Position numbers and translations under genes: made by a program | The notes under the pieces: model-generated | Seen by the model: the letters and a program-made list of their open reading frames with translations, nothing else | The model's database searches: none | Told to the model about the DNA's origin: nothing | Assembly (NCBI RefSeq): GCF_963678225.1 | Contig: NZ_OY782764.1 | Span: 2,051,001-2,115,000 of the forward strand | Source: an uncultured Cohaesibacter sp. | GTDB lineage: Bacteria; Pseudomonadota; Alphaproteobacteria; Rhizobiales; Cohaesibacteraceae | DNA: 64,000 bases | Direction: 5' to 3' | Shown here: in pieces, positions 60,496 through 64,000 of the stretch | Numbering within the stretch: position 1 is the first letter of the stretch | Layout: each line of letters starts with the position of its first letter

Positions 60496-61944
60496 ATGTC
60501 AGTTCAAGATTTTTCTGCGCGTCTCCCACAAATTCGTTGTCCATCTGTCATCGAAGGGGAGACGAGAGTTTCATCTTCAGAGCTGTCACGGCGCGCCGCT
60601 GCTATTCGCAATGCCATTCTTGCACGGGACTATCAATCAGGCGCTCGCGTTGTGCTGCTGGCCAGCAACTGTGCCAATGCTGTCGCTGCGCTTTTGGGAG
60701 GACTGGAAACCGGGCTGATTATCGTGCCGGTTAACACGGCGCTGCCTGAACCGGAAAAGAAGCGCATCTTTAAGGATGCGCTGCCCGTTGCGATTCTGAC
60801 AGATCTGCAGAATGTTCGCGAAACCGATGGCGTTGATGCATCGGTCGATATTTTGAGTTTGGATGATCTGCTAAAGGAAGACGCTCCAGAAGCGTTTGCT
60901 GAGATCAAGCCTGAAGCCCCGGCGTTGGTTCTTTACACCTCTGGTTCAACTGGCAATCCCAAGGGTGTCGTGTTTCCTCGATCTTATCTCGATGGCAACG
61001 GCAAACAGTTTGGCGAAGAGTTGTTTGGTCTGAATGAAACGGATGTCATTCTGCTGCCCATGGAAGTATCGAGCATCATTTCCATCACGCTGGTAACCGC
61101 AACGCGCCATGTCGGTGCGACGCTGGTCATCACTCGCACTCATCGACCCGATGCGATCATAGAGACTTTGCAACGCGCTAAGGTCACCATGATGATGACT
61201 GTGACGACCGTTGCCGAATTCGTCCTGAAAATGACCGAAGGCATGGACGATCCGTTTCCTGATCTGAGGATCATGACCATCGGGGGCAACTATGTTTCGG
61301 CAGCTCTGTCAGACCGTCTGGCCGAGGCATTCGGTGTGCGTATCGACGTCATCTATGCGTCCACTGAAGTAGCGCCCACAATCTATCTCATTGATCGCAA
61401 GAGTGCGCCGGATGGTGCCGCCGGTCCCGCCGCACCCGGCACGGATATCGAGATCCTGGATCCGGATGGACAGCCTGTGCCCCAAGGAGAACCCGGAGAG
61501 CTGGTGGTTTCTGGCCCGAAGGTAGCCATCGGCTACTGGACCGGCGAGGGGGATGATTCCATGCATTTCAACGGGCGCTTTGCCACAGGAGATCTGGGCT
61601 ATCGCGATGAAGCCGGAAACTATTTCATTATCGGTCGCTCCAAGGAAGTCATAAAGACGGGCGGCCTGTCTGTTTATCCGCCAGAAGTCGAAAAAGTTTT
61701 GTCGCAACATCCTGCCATTCACAGTGTTGCTGTGCTTGGGAAGCCAAACTCCACTCTGGGGGAAGTGGTTGTTGCCTTCGTTGTGCCCAAAAAGGGACAT
61801 ACACTGACCTCGGTTGAACTCATTGCATGGAGCAAGAAAAATCTCGCTTCGGGTAAATGCCCGCGGGGTATCAAATTTGTTGAAACCCTGCCGCAGACCA
61901 CCACAGGCAAGGTGGCGAAAAACGAATTGAGGAAGCAATTGTGA
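60496..61944 (+). CDS. AMP-forming acyl-CoA synthetase / acyl-AMP ligase
   Basis: A 482-residue ANL-superfamily enzyme that activates a carboxylic acid with ATP. The phosphate loop is LVLYTSGSTGNPKGVV, followed by IYASTEVAPTIY (adenine-binding), the hinge-region ATGDLGYRDEAGNYFIIGRSKEVIKTGG, and the catalytic lysine near QTTTGKVAKNELR, two residues into the usual TxxGKxxr motif. The N-terminal 100 residues are shorter than usual. Substrate is unknown. The stop overlaps the next gene's GTG start, so the two are coupled. Confidence 0.9.
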   Translation: MSVQDFSARLPQIRCPSVIEGETRVSSSELSRRAAAIRNAILARDYQSGARVVLLASNCANAVAALLGGLETGLIIVPVNTALPEPEKKRIFKDALPVAILTDLQNVRETDGVDASVDILSLDDLLKEDAPEAFAEIKPEAPALVLYTSGSTGNPKGVVFPRSYLDGNGKQFGEELFGLNETDVILLPMEVSSIISITLVTATRHVGATLVITRTHRPDAIIETLQRAKVTMMMTVTTVAEFVLKMTEGMDDPFPDLRIMTIGGNYVSAALSDRLAEAFGVRIDVIYASTEVAPTIYLIDRKSAPDGAAGPAAPGTDIEILDPDGQPVPQGEPGELVVSGPKVAIGYWTGEGDDSMHFNGRFATGDLGYRDEAGNYFIIGRSKEVIKTGGLSVYPPEVEKVLSQHPAIHSVAVLGKPNSTLGEVVVAFVVPKKGHTLTSVELIAWSKKNLASGKCPRGIKFVETLPQTTTGKVAKNELRKQL

Positions 61945-64000
61945 CTGTAACCTCTGGCGAAGGGGCCAAGAGCATCAAGGCCATGCGCGAAGCGCTTGGC
62001 TCTGCCGCAAGGGCGGGTGACTTCGACACCATATTCCAGATGCTTGATGCACAGGGCGATTGTCTGCCTTTGCGTCTGCAAGTCTATTTCAGGGCCTTGG
62101 CTCTTGTGCGTACGGGGCGTCCGGCCGAGGCGCTGGAGGTGTTGGAAAATGGGCCTGAAAATCAACAGAATTTGGGGTTGCTCATTGGAAGCCTGATCGA
62201 CGCCGGACAAATTGGAGAAGCTGGCTTGCGGCTCTCTTCAGCAGAGCTAAAACCGCATCAGAAAAGAGGGTATCTTGCCCGACTGGCGCGGGCTGCATTC
62301 GTTTGTGGTGACTATGGCGCGGCGGCCTATTGGGGCCTTAAATTCAGAGAGGCCGCGTCCCGGCCAATGCCCAGGTTCAATGCCGATTTATCCGGTTTAA
62401 TTCTACTTGGCGATGTTGAGGCTGTTCGTGAGCGATTGCCTCTGAGTGGCTCAAATCAAGCCGCAATATTGGGGCATGCGCTCCGAGAGGCTGCAGTGGT
62501 ATTTGATCGGCGGGCAGCCGAGGGCAAAAAAGTCCAGTACGCCCTTCTTCGGCCCTTTCTGGATCTCATGCCGGATCCTCAGTCTCTCAAGATCATGCAG
62601 AATGTGGCACGGCGCGGCACGCCTATATCTCGTCGGCTTCTTTCGATGATCAGGCGGATGCCTGCCAAACAGGCGCGAAAGCCAGGCAAGGCAAAGGCAG
62701 TTCGCGAGCAATTGGAAAAGGCGACAAAGGCGCAGGATTATGAGACTGTATTCGCTATCCTCGACAAGGATGGCGCGCAGATTCCGGCCCCTCTTCAAGC
62801 TTACTTCAAAGCAAAAGCTCTTTTGAAAAGCGGGCGCCCTGATGAGGCCTTAGAGTTTTTGGAAAAGGCCCCTGCAACAAGGCGACTGCAAATGCTGCGC
62901 CTTGGGGCATTGATTGGCGCAGGTAGGATTGCAGAAGCAGAACAGCTTTTTTCTGTCTTGCGAGACACCCTAAAGCCACACCATTTGCGAGACTTGTTAA
63001 GGCGTCTGTCGCTTGCGAGCTTCGTCGCTGGTGACTATCACGCAGCGGCGCAATGGGGGCTGGAACTGAGAAACTCTTCACCCCAGCCGATAAGCTATTT
63101 CAGAACAGATCTGTCAGCGCTGATCTTGCTTAACGATGGGGAGGCTGTGCGTGAACGGCTTAAGCTTTGCAAGCCGGTGCCTGTGCGTATTCTGGGTGTT
63201 GCGCTTAAAGAAGCGGCTCTTGTGCTTGATCACAGGGCAGAGCAGGGGGAAGCGGTCGACTATTCCTTTTTGGAAGCCTACTTTGCGTTCGCGTCCAATT
63301 TTTCCGAGCTTTGGGAAATTAAGCAGAGTATCGTCACAGGATTGCCGCAATCGCCAAAACTGAGCGCCATGATTTGGGATAGGCTGTGTAGTCAGCTCTC
63401 TCCAGACGAAATTGACCCCAATGCATTTCCATCTGGAGAAGGGCCCTCTCGCCCCATCGGTCCAAGCATTTCTCTGGTGGCTGATTGGCTGGGGGTGCCA
63501 GACAATGAACGCTCGGACTGGCTTGCGCGTGTCGCATCGGCACAGGAGGCCAACAACAAGCTTGCCACGGCCATCTTGGGCGTGCCTGCCTATCGGGAAC
63601 ATCTGGCCCGCAGCTTGCCGCCCGTGGACTGGAGAGCAGTGAAACAAAGCCTGTCTGATGGACATCCTGTAATCCTGGCCTCAAGCCATGCAAGCTTCAG
63701 ATTTGCCATGCCGTTGGAATTTCACCGCAGTGGTATTGATGTGCGCATCATCTCCTCCAAGCATGCTTTCGCAACCGTGCCGGAATATGTTGACATGCAT
63801 TATGCATCGCTGGATGGGCGTCCGGTCAACCTTATGGCGCGCAGGCTGATCGAAGTCCTCAAAAGGGGCGGGTGCACATTCGTTACCGCAGATGGTCAGT
63901 CTGGTGCACAAACAAAATCCTTCCCGGAATTCGGGGTTGACGCCAGATTGCCTGCGGGGGCTTTTGCCCTTGCCCTGCGCTATGATGCGCATGTCTACTG
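61941..64000 (+). CDS. Large duplicated TPR-like protein with acyltransferase-like end (partial, runs off window)
   Basis: Open from GTG 61941 to the window end, at least 686 residues, no stop. It overlaps the ligase stop by 4 bases (GTGA), though there is no strong ribosome site; an ATG at 61983 is an alternative. Residues about 10-235 and 255-475 are two copies of the same helical module (compare DYGAAAYWGLKFREA with DYHAAAQWGLELRNS, and GRPAEALEVLENGP with GRPDEALEFLEKAP). The last 120 residues (VILASSHASFRFAMPLEFHRSGIDVRIISSKH and later FVTADGQ) resemble LpxL/HtrB-type lipid acyltransferases, though the HxxxxD/E acid is not obvious (HASFRF). Coupling to the ligase suggests acyl activation followed by transfer. 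Confidence 0.75.
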   Translation, partial: MTVTSGEGAKSIKAMREALGSAARAGDFDTIFQMLDAQGDCLPLRLQVYFRALALVRTGRPAEALEVLENGPENQQNLGLLIGSLIDAGQIGEAGLRLSSAELKPHQKRGYLARLARAAFVCGDYGAAAYWGLKFREAASRPMPRFNADLSGLILLGDVEAVRERLPLSGSNQAAILGHALREAAVVFDRRAAEGKKVQYALLRPFLDLMPDPQSLKIMQNVARRGTPISRRLLSMIRRMPAKQARKPGKAKAVREQLEKATKAQDYETVFAILDKDGAQIPAPLQAYFKAKALLKSGRPDEALEFLEKAPATRRLQMLRLGALIGAGRIAEAEQLFSVLRDTLKPHHLRDLLRRLSLASFVAGDYHAAAQWGLELRNSSPQPISYFRTDLSALILLNDGEAVRERLKLCKPVPVRILGVALKEAALVLDHRAEQGEAVDYSFLEAYFAFASNFSELWEIKQSIVTGLPQSPKLSAMIWDRLCSQLSPDEIDPNAFPSGEGPSRPIGPSISLVADWLGVPDNERSDWLARVASAQEANNKLATAILGVPAYREHLARSLPPVDWRAVKQSLSDGHPVILASSHASFRFAMPLEFHRSGIDVRIISSKHAFATVPEYVDMHYASLDGRPVNLMARRLIEVLKRGGCTFVTADGQSGAQTKSFPEFGVDARLPAGAFALALRYDAHVY

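Overview
The window looks like an ordinary stretch of an alphaproteobacterial chromosome, most likely Hyphomicrobiales (Rhizobiales). Evidence: a FixL/FixJ/FixK oxygen cascade beside a full ccoNOQP-ccoGHIS set, a C4-type 5-aminolevulinate synthase, a PdhS-like (DivJ/PleC-type) cell-cycle kinase, a phasin, murA next to a DUF2948 gene, and a tRNA-His with A73 and no encoded G-1. The genus is not resolvable by eye; a moderate-GC marine relative of Cohaesibacter or Stappiaceae is only a guess. I see no insertion sequence, prophage, CRISPR array or origin.

Layout. 0.2-1.4 kb: a PLP aminotransferase. 1.5-6.3 kb: haem sensor kinase FixL, FixJ, a FixK-type Crp/Fnr regulator, and anaerobic haem enzyme HemN (reverse strand). 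6.4-9.1 kb: an alpha/beta-hydrolase lipoprotein and an AbrB-type membrane protein. 9.6-18.2 kb: cbb3 oxidase (ccoNOQP, with a 50-residue CcoQ) and its assembly genes ccoGHIS. 18.3-20 kb: small membrane protein, DedA, LysE. 20.2-22.9 kb: a chemoreceptor paired with a sugar-binding-protein homologue that has no transporter. 23-28.4 kb: hemA, a B12-type radical SAM protein, a single-domain response regulator, a RecD-like helicase. 28.7-36.6 kb: regulators and enzymes, including two apparent pseudoenzymes (a DegT-like protein without its lysine and a BKACE-like protein without metal ligands), a Nudix hydrolase, and a threonine dehydratase divergent from a MocR regulator with three operator-like repeats. 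36.7-41.3 kb: a giant histidine kinase. 41.7-46.4 kb: phasin, tRNA-His, a small secreted protein, and a TPR/hydrolase protein with a radical SAM partner. 46.9-51.7 kb: a TPP-riboswitch-controlled thiamin salvage and precursor-uptake operon. 52-57.8 kb: diguanylate cyclase, glutathione transferase, bacterioferritin, TetR-AcuI pair, DUF2948. 58-60.1 kb: murA, a small basic protein, tRNA-Thr. 60.5-64 kb: an acyl-CoA ligase overlapping a large internally duplicated protein whose end resembles an acyltransferase and runs off the window.

The best supported system is the oxygen regulon. FixL keeps the haem-PAS histidine and arginine, FixK keeps the E..SR recognition helix, and TTGA-N6-TCAA boxes lie upstream of ccoNOQP, hemN and hemA. 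This ties the high-affinity oxidase to haem supply under low oxygen. The least explained modules are the TPR-hydrolase/radical SAM pair (43.5-46.4 kb), the acyl-ligase/duplicated acyltransferase pair (60.5-64 kb), and the two pseudoenzymes.
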